A DNA stretch of 6,146 bases from Calditrichaceae bacterium (GTDB lineage: Bacteria > Calditrichota > Calditrichia > Calditrichales > Calditrichaceae): positions 1-6,146 of the forward strand of contig JAUXGF010000188.1 of the NCBI GenBank assembly GCA_030622395.1, read 5' to 3'. A program made the position numbers and the translations under genes. Positions 1 through 6,084 of the stretch are shown here, one piece after another; position 1 is the first letter of the stretch, and every line of letters starts with the position of its first letter. The notes under the pieces were generated by a model, which saw only the letters and a list, made by a program, of their open reading frames with translations, made no database searches and was not told where the DNA came from.

Positions 1-984
1 GCAATATAAATTTTTACCGGAAGATGATATTGAGATAGTTCTGAAGTATATATTTTCAGAGAAACCATCATTAATTGGGAACCATAAATTTCCAGAATCC
101 TCTGTTTTAGAAACGCCTCCACTTGTTACTGTGTATAACTTATTATTCTTATTAGGATCAATAAATAATTCATGATAATTATTGTGAGTTATACCTGAGT
201 CTGCAAAAGACCAACTACTCCCTTTATCAAAGCTTTTCAAAAGTCTATCATTTCCTAATCCTGCATATAGAATATTATTATTTTCATAATCAATTGCTAT
301 TTTAATTCCACTTGCAACATCGGTCCAATCTTTAATTAAAGACCAACTCTTACCATCATTCGTTGATCTATACAGCCTATTACTTGCAACATATATTGTT
401 GATGGATCTATAGGATCAAATTCTATTTCTTCAAAATTGCAACAAAGAACATCTGGATTATAAGCTTTCCAAAATTCTCCTCCATTAATACTCTTATAAA
501 CTTTTCCACCAAAAAATCCACCTGTACCAGCATAAACCACATCAATACTATCTGGATGGGGAGCAACTGCACCAACACTTATTTCAAAATTTAAAGTAAT
601 TCCAGAATCAGCCTTAAACCAATTGCTGCCACTATTAACAGATTTAATAATTCCAGGCACTGTAAGATTTGTACTGGCTAAAGCAACATAAATAATATAA
701 GGTTTTTTAGGATGAATAGCGATTTGTGAAACACTGATACCTGTCAGCAACGTATCCCATGTTTGCCCATAGTTAATACTTTTAAATAATTTCCCATAAG
801 TTCCGGCACTGAAATTACTGCCACTGCCAGCGTAAATAATTGAATTGTCGAAAGGATTAACGGCTATTGAATTAATGGGTTCATTTTCTAAACCAATAAA
901 TTGCCATTCTTGAGGTTGTGCAATTAAATTAAAAATGTAGGATAAAAGAAAAAGACTTAAAACGATTAATAATTTGGGATACAT
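1..984 (-). CDS. Secreted Asp-box (BNR/sortilin-like) beta-propeller protein, N-terminal 328 residues, C-terminus outside window
   Basis: The frame is open from an ATG at 984 to the window edge, with no stop. Residues 1-22 look like a Sec signal peptide: one Lys, a Leu/Ile/Phe-rich core, then LIA before QPQEW, so cleavage after Ala22 is likely. After that comes a repeated unit in which a short strand such as IIYAG or TIYVA is followed by an Asp-box-like motif. Six copies are visible: SINYGQTW (69-76), SVNSGSNW (113-120), SINGGEFW (165-172), STNDGKSW (207-214), SFDKGSSW (251-258) and TEDSGNLW (294-301). They are 42-52 residues apart, as expected for blades of a beta-propeller. Such proteins in Bacteroidota and relatives are often exported, commonly with a C-terminal type IX secretion tag. 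The region where a tag would lie is missing, so that is inference. No enzymatic residues can be named, so no substrate or activity is assigned. Start chosen because AAGGT lies 6 nt upstream and the signal peptide begins there. Its GC content is visibly lower than carAB, as is its use of GCG/CGC codons. Confidence 0.87.
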   Translation of the reverse strand, partial: MYPKLLIVLSLFLLSYIFNLIAQPQEWQFIGLENEPINSIAVNPFDNSIIYAGSGSNFSAGTYGKLFKSINYGQTWDTLLTGISVSQIAIHPKKPYIIYVALASTNLTVPGIIKSVNSGSNWFKADSGITLNFEISVGAVAPHPDSIDVVYAGTGGFFGGKVYKSINGGEFWKAYNPDVLCCNFEEIEFDPIDPSTIYVASNRLYRSTNDGKSWSLIKDWTDVASGIKIAIDYENNNILYAGLGNDRLLKSFDKGSSWSFADSGITHNNYHELFIDPNKNNKLYTVTSGGVSKTEDSGNLWFPINDGFSENIYFRTISISSSGKNLYC

Positions 985-990
985 GATATT

Positions 991-995
991 ACCTT
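991..995 (-). promoter_or_regulatory. Ribosome binding site of the beta-propeller gene
   Basis: On the minus strand AAGGT precedes the ATG at 984 by six bases (AATATC). It is a moderate Shine-Dalgarno match, and together with the signal peptide it fixes the start codon. Confidence 0.6.
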
Positions 996-1024
996 AATTT
1001 TAGATCTTTTTTAAATCTAAAATT
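996..1024. repeat. Perfect 10-bp inverted repeat in the 5' leader of the beta-propeller gene
   Basis: AATTTTAGAT (996-1005) and its exact reverse complement ATCTAAAATT (1015-1024) are separated by nine bases. The repeat abuts the ribosome binding site at 991-995. In RNA it would form an AU-rich hairpin just before the site. In DNA it could be an operator half-site pair. The sequence supports the symmetry only; the role is unknown, and in DNA this AT-rich such repeats also arise by chance. Confidence 0.4.
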
Positions 1025-1404
1025 CATGATCCAATATTAATAAATTATAAAATATAGCAGCTTTTTTTTGATCTTACTGTGATAGATCCAATAATATATA
1101 TATATACAATTTTTGATCAGAATGCAAATATTTTTCCATAAAATATTTTTTTATTAACATTCAACTTTTTATCATCAACTTTAATAATTATTTACTTCAA
1201 GTATTATGCAGTTATTTAATATTTTTCAAAAATATATAATTCATAAAATCCCCTAAGTCCTTTGAGAATCCATTCTTTCATATTTCGTTGAATAACTTAA
1301 TGAAATGTATGTTAATATGAAATTTATAGATTGACTGATAACTTGCTGGTACTAATTGGAAGATGAAAATATTTTATATCAAAATAAATTAAAGACGTCT
1401 CAAA

Positions 1405-4400
1405 TTAATTATATTCTCCCCAGCTTTTTATTTGCAAATCGGTTACAACTGTTTTTGATAACGCCTCAACCAATCTCATGGCGATTTGGCGGTTTGTAAT
1501 AAGCATAGTGTTATAGTCAACCGCCAGCCGGCGGATAAGATAACCGTTGGTTAATTCATCTTTTTGATAATTTTTAGGGATGTTTATAACCAAATCTATT
1601 TTACCATCCTTTATATAATCAATAACATTAGGCTTTTTCTTATCTAAAGGCCAATGCAGTTTTTTAACGGGAATATTGTTTTCTTTGAGGAATCTGGCCG
1701 TGCCGTGGGTGGCGTAAAATTTCATATCCATTTGTTTAAGAATGCGTATTGATTCCAGCAGTTCGGCTTTTGATTCAATTGAACCTGTTGAAAGCAAAAC
1801 TGTTTTGAACGGAAAGCGAAAACCTACGGCAATCAGCGCTTTTAAATAAGCTTCGTTAAAATCATTTCCCAAACAGGCGACTTCGCCGGTAGAGGTCATT
1901 TCTACGCCTAAAACAGGATCGGCGCCTTCCAATCTAGTGAATGAAAATTGTGGCGCTTTAACGCCGACGTAATTGATTTCAAATAGAGAACGGTCGGGCT
2001 TTTGAAACGGCTTTTCCATGATAACCTTAACCGCCATATCAATAAAATTTAGTTTTAATATTTTTGAAGCGAACGGAAAACTGCGTGAAGCGCGCAGGTT
2101 GCATTCAATCACTTTAACGTCATTTTGCCTGGCGATAAACTGGATATTAAAAGGTCCGTTGATGTTAAGAGCTTTAGCTATTTTATTTGTTATTTGTCGA
2201 ATCCTGCGAATAGTTTCCAGGTAAATGCGCTGTGGAGGCAGAACCAGCGTAGCGTCTCCGGAATGCACACCGGCGTTTTCCACATGCTCGGAAACGGCGT
2301 AAGTGACAACAGTTCCGTTTTGGGCGACGGCGTCCATTTCTATTTCTTTGGCGTTTAATAAAAATTTACTGATAACGGTCGGATATTCCGGCGAGATATT
2401 TACCGCAAGCTGCAGGTAACGCCGCAGCTCTTCGTTGTTAGAAGCGACCGCCATTGCCGCTCCGCTTAAAACATAAGAAGGTCGAACGAGTACCGGGTAA
2501 CCGACCTTTTTTGTAAAAGCAACGGCGTCCTCAAGCGAAGTTAATTCTTTCCATTGCGGCTGATCAATATTCAGCTCATCTAAAAGTGTGGAAAATTTAT
2601 GCCGGTTTTCCGCTGTATCAATACTTTTTGGAGATGTACCCAATATTGGAACGCCCGCTTTATCGATTCGGGCAGCCAGATTATTGGGAATTTGACCTCC
2701 CATTGAAACAATCACGCCTAACGGCTTTAGTTTATTATTTATTTCAATCACCGTCTCAAGACTGATCTCATCAAAAATGAGTTTATCAAACTGATCGTAA
2801 TCCGTGCTGACGGTTTCGGGATTATAATTTAACATAATGGTTTGATAACCAAGTTTTTTAAGGGTAATCCCCGAATTAACACAGCACCAGTCAAATTCGA
2901 CCGAACTTCCGATACAATATGCGCCGGAGCCTAAAATCATAATAGCTTTTTCACTGTCAGCCGAAATATCATCTTCAATAGCGTTATATGTTAAGTATAA
3001 ATAATTAGTAGAGGCGGGGTATTCAGCGGCTAATGTATCAATTTGACGAATAGAGGGTAAGATTCCCGATTCCAGCCGCCAGCTTCTTACCTGTTCCTCT
3101 TTTGTTTTGCAAAGGCTGGCAATCTGCTTATCGGCGTAACCGGCTTGTTTAGCCTCAAGGATCAATTTATGCGGCGGTTTCTGATCAGAAAAAAGTAATA
3201 ATTGCTGAGCAATATCGGCGACCCTTTTTAATTTATATAAAAACCAACTGTCGATATGCGATAAATTATGGATTTCATCCACAGTGAACCCCTGTTGAAA
3301 AGCCTGCATAACAGCAAAAATACGTTCTTCAGTGGGAGCGCTTAACTCATCGGTTATGTTTTCAAAATTAAAGTTATAATTTGCAACCAAACCGTTTGCG
3401 CCTATTTCCAGCATACGCAATCCCTTTTGCAAAGCCTCCTCGAAATGCCGTCCGATTGCCATAACTTCACCAACCGATTTCATCCCAGACCCAATTTTTC
3501 TTGAAACCAGACGGAATTTTTTCAAATCCCAACGCGGTATTTTTACGACAACATAATCCAAAGCCGGCTCAAAAAAAGCAGAAGTGGATTTTGTGATACT
3601 ATTTTTTAGATCCGGCAGCGTATAGCCTAAGGATAGCTTGGCGGCGACAAAAGCCAAAGGATATCCGGTCGCTTTAGAAGCCAAAGCCGAACTGCGCGAA
3701 AGACGGGCGTTCACTTCAATAACGCGGTAATCATCCGAATGAGGATCAAGGGCATATTGAATGTTGCACTCTCCGATTATTCCCAAATATTTGATTACGC
3801 GGATGGCAATTTCCCGCAGCTTATGATATTCGTGATTGGACAGGGTTTGGCTGGGAGCCACTACAATACTCTCGCCGGTGTGAATGCCCATAGGATCAAA
3901 GTTTTCCATATTACAGACAGTTATGCAGTTATCCGCCCTGTCTCTAACAACTTCATATTCGATTTCTTTCCACCCGGCAAGATACTCTTCGACAAGTATT
4001 TGATCAGCATGGGATAAGGCTTTAAAAACCAGTTCTTCCAGTTCAGTCTTATTTCTGCAAACGCCCGAGCCCAACCCGCCCAGCGCATAAGCGATTCTTA
4101 TTATAACAGGATAACCGATATTTTTAGCCGCCTGAACAGCTTCTTTCACATTTGCAGCAATTCCGCTCTTTGATGTTTTAACCTCAATTTCTTTAAGACG
4201 CATAATAAACTTCTGCCGGTCTTCCGTATCAATTATTGTTTGAACAGGCGTTCCTAAAACATCAATATTATATTTTTTTAAAATGCCTGCTCGATATAAT
4301 TCCAGTCCGGCATTCAGAGCGGTTTGCCCGCCGAAACTTAATAATATTCCCTGCGGACGTTCCTTAATGATTATCTTTTCGATGAAGTCAACCGTAACCG

Positions 4401-4596
4401 GTAAAAAATAAACCTGATCCGCAAGCTGCTTTGAGGTTTGAATAGTGGCAATATTCGGATTAACTAAAATCGTATAAATATTCTCTTCTTTTAAAGCTTT
4501 AATAGCCTGACTGCCTGAATAATCAAACTCGCCCGCCTCACCTATTTTGAGCGCTGCGCTGCCTAAGATGAGAACTTTCCGGTATTTTGATTTCAT
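1405..4596 (-). CDS. carB: Carbamoyl phosphate synthetase large subunit, 1063 aa
   Basis: Makes carbamoyl phosphate from bicarbonate, ammonia supplied by CarA and two ATP, in the cytoplasm, for arginine and pyrimidine synthesis. The length is close to the 1073 residues of E. coli CarB. The N-terminal synthetase half (about 1-400) has EFDYSGSQA (23-31), ALGGLGSG (171-178) and likely metal ligands Gln280, Glu294 and Asn296. A middle oligomerisation segment spans about 400-550. The C-terminal synthetase half (about 551-930) has SSVEFDWC, NYNPETVSTDYD, VRPSYVLSGAAM (704-715) and likely metal ligands Gln819, Glu831 and Asn833. The last about 130 residues are the MGS-like allosteric domain. Its THGT (963-966) and Lys979 align by eye with the UMP/IMP-binding residues of E. 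coli CarB, so nucleotide control is plausible. The motif style is Bacteroidota/eukaryote-like. Two oddities: Cys561 where the family has Arg in YRIGSS, and Ala13 where Gly is usual in GSGALKIG. The start ATG overlaps the carA stop by one base. Confidence 0.98.
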   Translation of the reverse strand: MKSKYRKVLILGSAALKIGEAGEFDYSGSQAIKALKEENIYTILVNPNIATIQTSKQLADQVYFLPVTVDFIEKIIIKERPQGILLSFGGQTALNAGLELYRAGILKKYNIDVLGTPVQTIIDTEDRQKFIMRLKEIEVKTSKSGIAANVKEAVQAAKNIGYPVIIRIAYALGGLGSGVCRNKTELEELVFKALSHADQILVEEYLAGWKEIEYEVVRDRADNCITVCNMENFDPMGIHTGESIVVAPSQTLSNHEYHKLREIAIRVIKYLGIIGECNIQYALDPHSDDYRVIEVNARLSRSSALASKATGYPLAFVAAKLSLGYTLPDLKNSITKSTSAFFEPALDYVVVKIPRWDLKKFRLVSRKIGSGMKSVGEVMAIGRHFEEALQKGLRMLEIGANGLVANYNFNFENITDELSAPTEERIFAVMQAFQQGFTVDEIHNLSHIDSWFLYKLKRVADIAQQLLLFSDQKPPHKLILEAKQAGYADKQIASLCKTKEEQVRSWRLESGILPSIRQIDTLAAEYPASTNYLYLTYNAIEDDISADSEKAIMILGSGAYCIGSSVEFDWCCVNSGITLKKLGYQTIMLNYNPETVSTDYDQFDKLIFDEISLETVIEINNKLKPLGVIVSMGGQIPNNLAARIDKAGVPILGTSPKSIDTAENRHKFSTLLDELNIDQPQWKELTSLEDAVAFTKKVGYPVLVRPSYVLSGAAMAVASNNEELRRYLQLAVNISPEYPTVISKFLLNAKEIEMDAVAQNGTVVTYAVSEHVENAGVHSGDATLVLPPQRIYLETIRRIRQITNKIAKALNINGPFNIQFIARQNDVKVIECNLRASRSFPFASKILKLNFIDMAVKVIMEKPFQKPDRSLFEINYVGVKAPQFSFTRLEGADPVLGVEMTSTGEVACLGNDFNEAYLKALIAVGFRFPFKTVLLSTGSIESKAELLESIRILKQMDMKFYATHGTARFLKENNIPVKKLHWPLDKKKPNVIDYIKDGKIDLVINIPKNYQKDELTNGYLIRRLAVDYNTMLITNRQIAMRLVEALSKTVVTDLQIKSWGEYN

Positions 4597-4611
4597 TATT
4601 TTAATATCCCT
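4594..4611 (-). promoter_or_regulatory. carA-carB junction: overlapping stop/start and weak ribosome binding site
   Basis: The minus strand reads TAATG, so the carA stop TAA (4598-4596) shares one base with the carB ATG (4596-4594). The only Shine-Dalgarno-like sequence is AGGGA at 4611-4607, ten bases before the ATG. A weak site combined with an overlap suggests carB is translated largely by coupling to carA, which would keep the two subunits in balance. Coupling is inferred. Confidence 0.6.
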
Positions 4612-5663
4612 GCAAATTTGTCAAATAAGAAAGAAGTGTCAACCGGGCCCGGAGACGCTTCAGGATGAAATTGGACGCTGAAAAATAATCCGGATTTATG
4701 AATTAATCCTTCGCATGTGTCATCATTGAGATTTTTATACAGGCTATTCCAATCATCCGGCAGATTGGAATTTCCCACGGCGTATCCATGATTTTGAGAA
4801 GTGATATAGCAGCGCTTGGTTTGCAAATTCATAACCGGTTGATTTTGACTGCGGTGACCGTATTTCATTTTATAAGTATCCGCGCCGATTGCCAGAGCCA
4901 TTATCTGATGCCCGAGACAGATACCAAACATGGGGATACCTTTATTTAAAGCATACTGCGTTTCTTTTATAGTCGGCAGGCAAATTTTAGGATCGCCGGG
5001 TCCGCTGGAAATTAACAATCCGTCAAACTTTTCCTGGCTGATCGGAAAATCCCAGGGAACCCGAAGCGCCTGAATATCGCGTTTCAGTAATTCAAAAATA
5101 ATACTATGCTTACATCCGCAGTCAATTAACAGAACGCGCTTTTTACCCTTGCCGTATTGCCGGGGCTCATTTATACTTACCTGCTCAACAAGATTGGTTT
5201 CATTGGGATCATAAAAATCAACTTCCTTTTCTTCGATAAGAATTTTGCCTAACATAACGCCTTTTTCGCGGATTTTATGGGTTAAAGCGCGAGTGTCAAT
5301 TCCGCTAATTGCCGGAATTTTCTGATTATATAACCACTGCGCCAGACTGGTTTCCGCATTCCAGTGAAAATAGTTGTGGGAGTAATCCTCAACAATAAGT
5401 CCGCTTACTTTACCTCCGGACGATTCATAATATTTATGTAAATCTGATTGTTTTGTTTGACCGGGCATTCCGTAATTTCCGATTAACGGGTAGGTTAAAA
5501 CTAAAATTTGTCCATAGTATGAGGGATCGGTGAGTGATTCGGGGTAGCCGGCCATACCTGTATTAAAAACAACTTCGCCGGCGACAGACTGCGGATACCC
5601 GAATGAAGAGCCGTAAAAAACGCTGCCATCTTCTAATATTAACTTTGCAATTATTTTTTCTAT
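4596..5663 (-). CDS. carA: Carbamoyl phosphate synthetase small (glutaminase) subunit, 355 aa, apparent ATA start
   Basis: Hydrolyses glutamine and passes the ammonia to CarB through the heterodimer tunnel. The N-terminal CarA domain includes LILEDGSVFYGSSFG (about 9-23) and GYPESLTDPSY (39-49). The C-terminal class I glutamine amidotransferase domain has the SGPGDP loop (220-225), the nucleophile Cys249 in GICLGHQ, and the His333/Glu335 pair in FHPEASPGP. The length fits the family, which runs about 350-390 residues. Start choice: the first in-frame ATG is at 5555, but it lies inside the conserved FNTGMAGYPESLTDPSY block and would remove 36 residues that clearly belong to CarA. Upstream, the frame stays open to a TAA at 5666-5664 and contains no ATG, GTG, TTG or CTG. 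The codon five bases after AGGAGG is ATA (5663-5661), followed by GAAAAAATA. ATA is one transition from ATG, so this is either a rare AUA start, a start-codon mutation, or a base error. First gene of the carAB operon. The 4596-5663 extent is firm at the stop; the exact initiation codon is uncertain. Confidence 0.95.
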   Translation of the reverse strand: MEKIIAKLILEDGSVFYGSSFGYPQSVAGEVVFNTGMAGYPESLTDPSYYGQILVLTYPLIGNYGMPGQTKQSDLHKYYESSGGKVSGLIVEDYSHNYFHWNAETSLAQWLYNQKIPAISGIDTRALTHKIREKGVMLGKILIEEKEVDFYDPNETNLVEQVSINEPRQYGKGKKRVLLIDCGCKHSIIFELLKRDIQALRVPWDFPISQEKFDGLLISSGPGDPKICLPTIKETQYALNKGIPMFGICLGHQIMALAIGADTYKMKYGHRSQNQPVMNLQTKRCYITSQNHGYAVGNSNLPDDWNSLYKNLNDDTCEGLIHKSGLFFSVQFHPEASPGPVDTSFLFDKFAGILK

Positions 5664-5668
5664 TTAAT

Positions 5669-5674
5669 CCTCCT
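5669..5674 (-). promoter_or_regulatory. Strong ribosome binding site of carA
   Basis: AGGAGG on the minus strand, five bases (ATTAA) before the ATA codon at 5663. It decides the start of carA: the spacing suits ATA at 5663. The alternatives in the same frame, ATA at 5654 and ATT at 5651, are 14 and 17 bases away. It is about 110 bases from the ATG at 5555, which argues against initiation there. Confidence 0.8.
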
Positions 5675-5760
5675 GTAATTCTTAAAGAGATTATTAATAG
5701 GTGGAATGATTTTATTTCTTGGGAATATAGTTTATTAAAACAAGTTGATTATTGCAAATA

Positions 5761-5788
5761 ATTATACGGTTTTATTTAATTTTATACG
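5761..5788 (-). promoter_or_regulatory. Possible carA promoter region with paired CGTATAA repeats
   Basis: On the minus strand TATAAT is found at 5766-5761, about 87 bases before the ribosome binding site. It sits within one of two CGTATAA copies (5768-5762 and 5788-5782) that are exactly 20 bp, about two helical turns, apart. No good -35 hexamer lies 16-18 bp upstream, and the Bacteroidota -7 consensus (TAnnTTTG) is not matched well here. The leader between this box and carA shows no clear attenuator hairpin or T-run. The promoter call rests on the TATAAT and position only. Confidence 0.3.
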
Positions 5789-5793
5789 TTTCC

Positions 5794-5802
5794 AAAGGAG
5801 GT
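5794..5802 (+). promoter_or_regulatory. Orphan perfect Shine-Dalgarno sequence without a gene
   Basis: AAAGGAGGT on the plus strand matches the 16S anti-Shine-Dalgarno consensus completely, yet no usable start codon follows. Nine bases later the sequence reads ATA AAA ATA AGA ACA TAG, which gives no protein even if ATA started. It may be the relic of a divergent gene whose body was lost where the repeat block begins at about 5835, or it may be chance. Confidence 0.3.
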
Positions 5803-5913
5803 AATATAAGGATAAAAATAAGAACATAGCTTTGCAAATTCACCCTGTTATACTGGAACAGAAATGGTTTGTTGAATGATAACGAAATCCCGCATGTTGT
5901 AGCGAAGCGGAAA

Positions 5914-5927
5914 TCCCGCTTGCGGGG
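5914..5927. repeat. GC-rich hairpin
   Basis: CCCGC (5915-5919) pairs with GCGGG (5922-5926) around a TT spacer, with a T-G closing pair. The DNA symmetry is exact, but a two-base loop would force the inner pair to open in RNA. It is preceded by AAAT, as is the related hairpin at 6109-6124. No T-run follows on either strand, so it is not a typical terminator. Confidence 0.5.
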
Positions 5928-5969
5928 CGGGGCAGTTTAACCATTTCGTCTTGACAGTTATACCGCCTG

Positions 5970-5990
5970 TCCCGATTCTTTTTATCGGGG
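5970..5990. repeat. Hairpin with TCTTTTT loop
   Basis: CCCGAT (5971-5976) pairs with ATCGGG (5984-5989), extended by a T-G pair. The T-run is in the loop rather than after the stem, so it does not look like an intrinsic terminator. The right arm belongs to CGGGGATACT (5986-5995), which recurs exactly at 6120-6129 and links this hairpin to the one at the window edge. Confidence 0.5.
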
Positions 5991-6084
5991 ATACTCCTTA
6001 TTTCAAATCAATTGCGGATCGGTATAAATAAAAATTTAATGTGATTGGAAAATACGCAAACATATTATTTAACAGGGTAAATTA

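Larger units (their letters stand above)
985..1404. other. AT-rich spacer between carB and the beta-propeller gene, no convincing gene
   Basis: This 420-bp spacer is strongly AT-rich. It contains an (AT)n tract at 1094-1106, the 9-bp direct repeat GATCCAATA at 1028-1036 and 1085-1093, and AT-only inverted repeats at 1126-1148 (9-bp arms, TCCAT loop) and 1219-1235. On the minus strand a 21-codon frame (1281-1216, beginning MKEWILKG) and a 12-codon frame (1027-989, beginning MNFRFKK) exist, but neither has a good ribosome binding site and both are best treated as chance. No GC-rich hairpin followed by a T-run is seen after carB on its own strand, so the end of the carAB transcript cannot be placed. 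A TATAAT-like sequence lies on the minus strand around 1050, without a convincing -35 partner. Confidence 0.6.
5837..6083. repeat. Repeat-rich non-coding block bounded by imperfect 14-bp inverted repeats, possible MITE-like element
   Basis: AATTCACCCTGTTA (5837-5850) and TAACAGGGTAAATT (6070-6083) are reverse complements at 13 of 14 positions, the mismatch being 5841/6079. Inside lies a second perfect 9-bp inverted pair, GAAATGGTT (5861-5869) with AACCATTTC (5939-5947). An overlapping alternative also exists, ACGAAAT (5882-5888) with ATTTCGT (5943-5949). GC hairpins sit at 5914-5927 and 5970-5990. AAATCCCGC occurs twice (5885-5893, 5911-5919). There is no coding frame. No flanking target-site duplication is visible, so a mobile origin is not established. 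The block could equally be a cluster of dispersed palindromic intergenic repeats. Confidence 0.4.

Noticed and set aside
1126..1152. AT-only 9-bp inverted repeat followed by seven T on the plus strand, resembling a terminator
   Set aside because: The T-run is on the plus strand, whereas both flanking genes are on the minus strand. The stem contains no G-C pair and would be weak. It is likely chance in AT-rich DNA.
1216..1281. Minus-strand 21-codon frame (begins MKEWILKG) downstream of carB
   Set aside because: It has no Shine-Dalgarno sequence before its ATG, is very short and lies in AT-rich spacer. A tiny peptide gene cannot be excluded, but nothing supports it.
1393..1400. AGACGTCT palindrome just after the carB stop, considered as a terminator
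   Set aside because: A perfect 8-bp palindrome leaves no loop, and the following sequence is not a clean T-run.
2018..2358. Overlapping plus-strand open frames inside carB (68 and 77 codons)
   Set aside because: They lie opposite strongly conserved CarB sequence (from the C-terminal synthetase half), have no ribosome binding site and show no recognisable protein features. They are antisense shadows.
3739..4017. Plus-strand open frame of 92 codons inside carB
   Set aside because: It is antisense to the conserved N-terminal synthetase half and has no motif or start signal of its own.
5667..5760. Considered a pyrimidine-responsive attenuator or riboswitch in the carA leader
   Set aside because: No stable stem, terminator T-run or recognisable conserved RNA motif is visible in this AU-rich leader.
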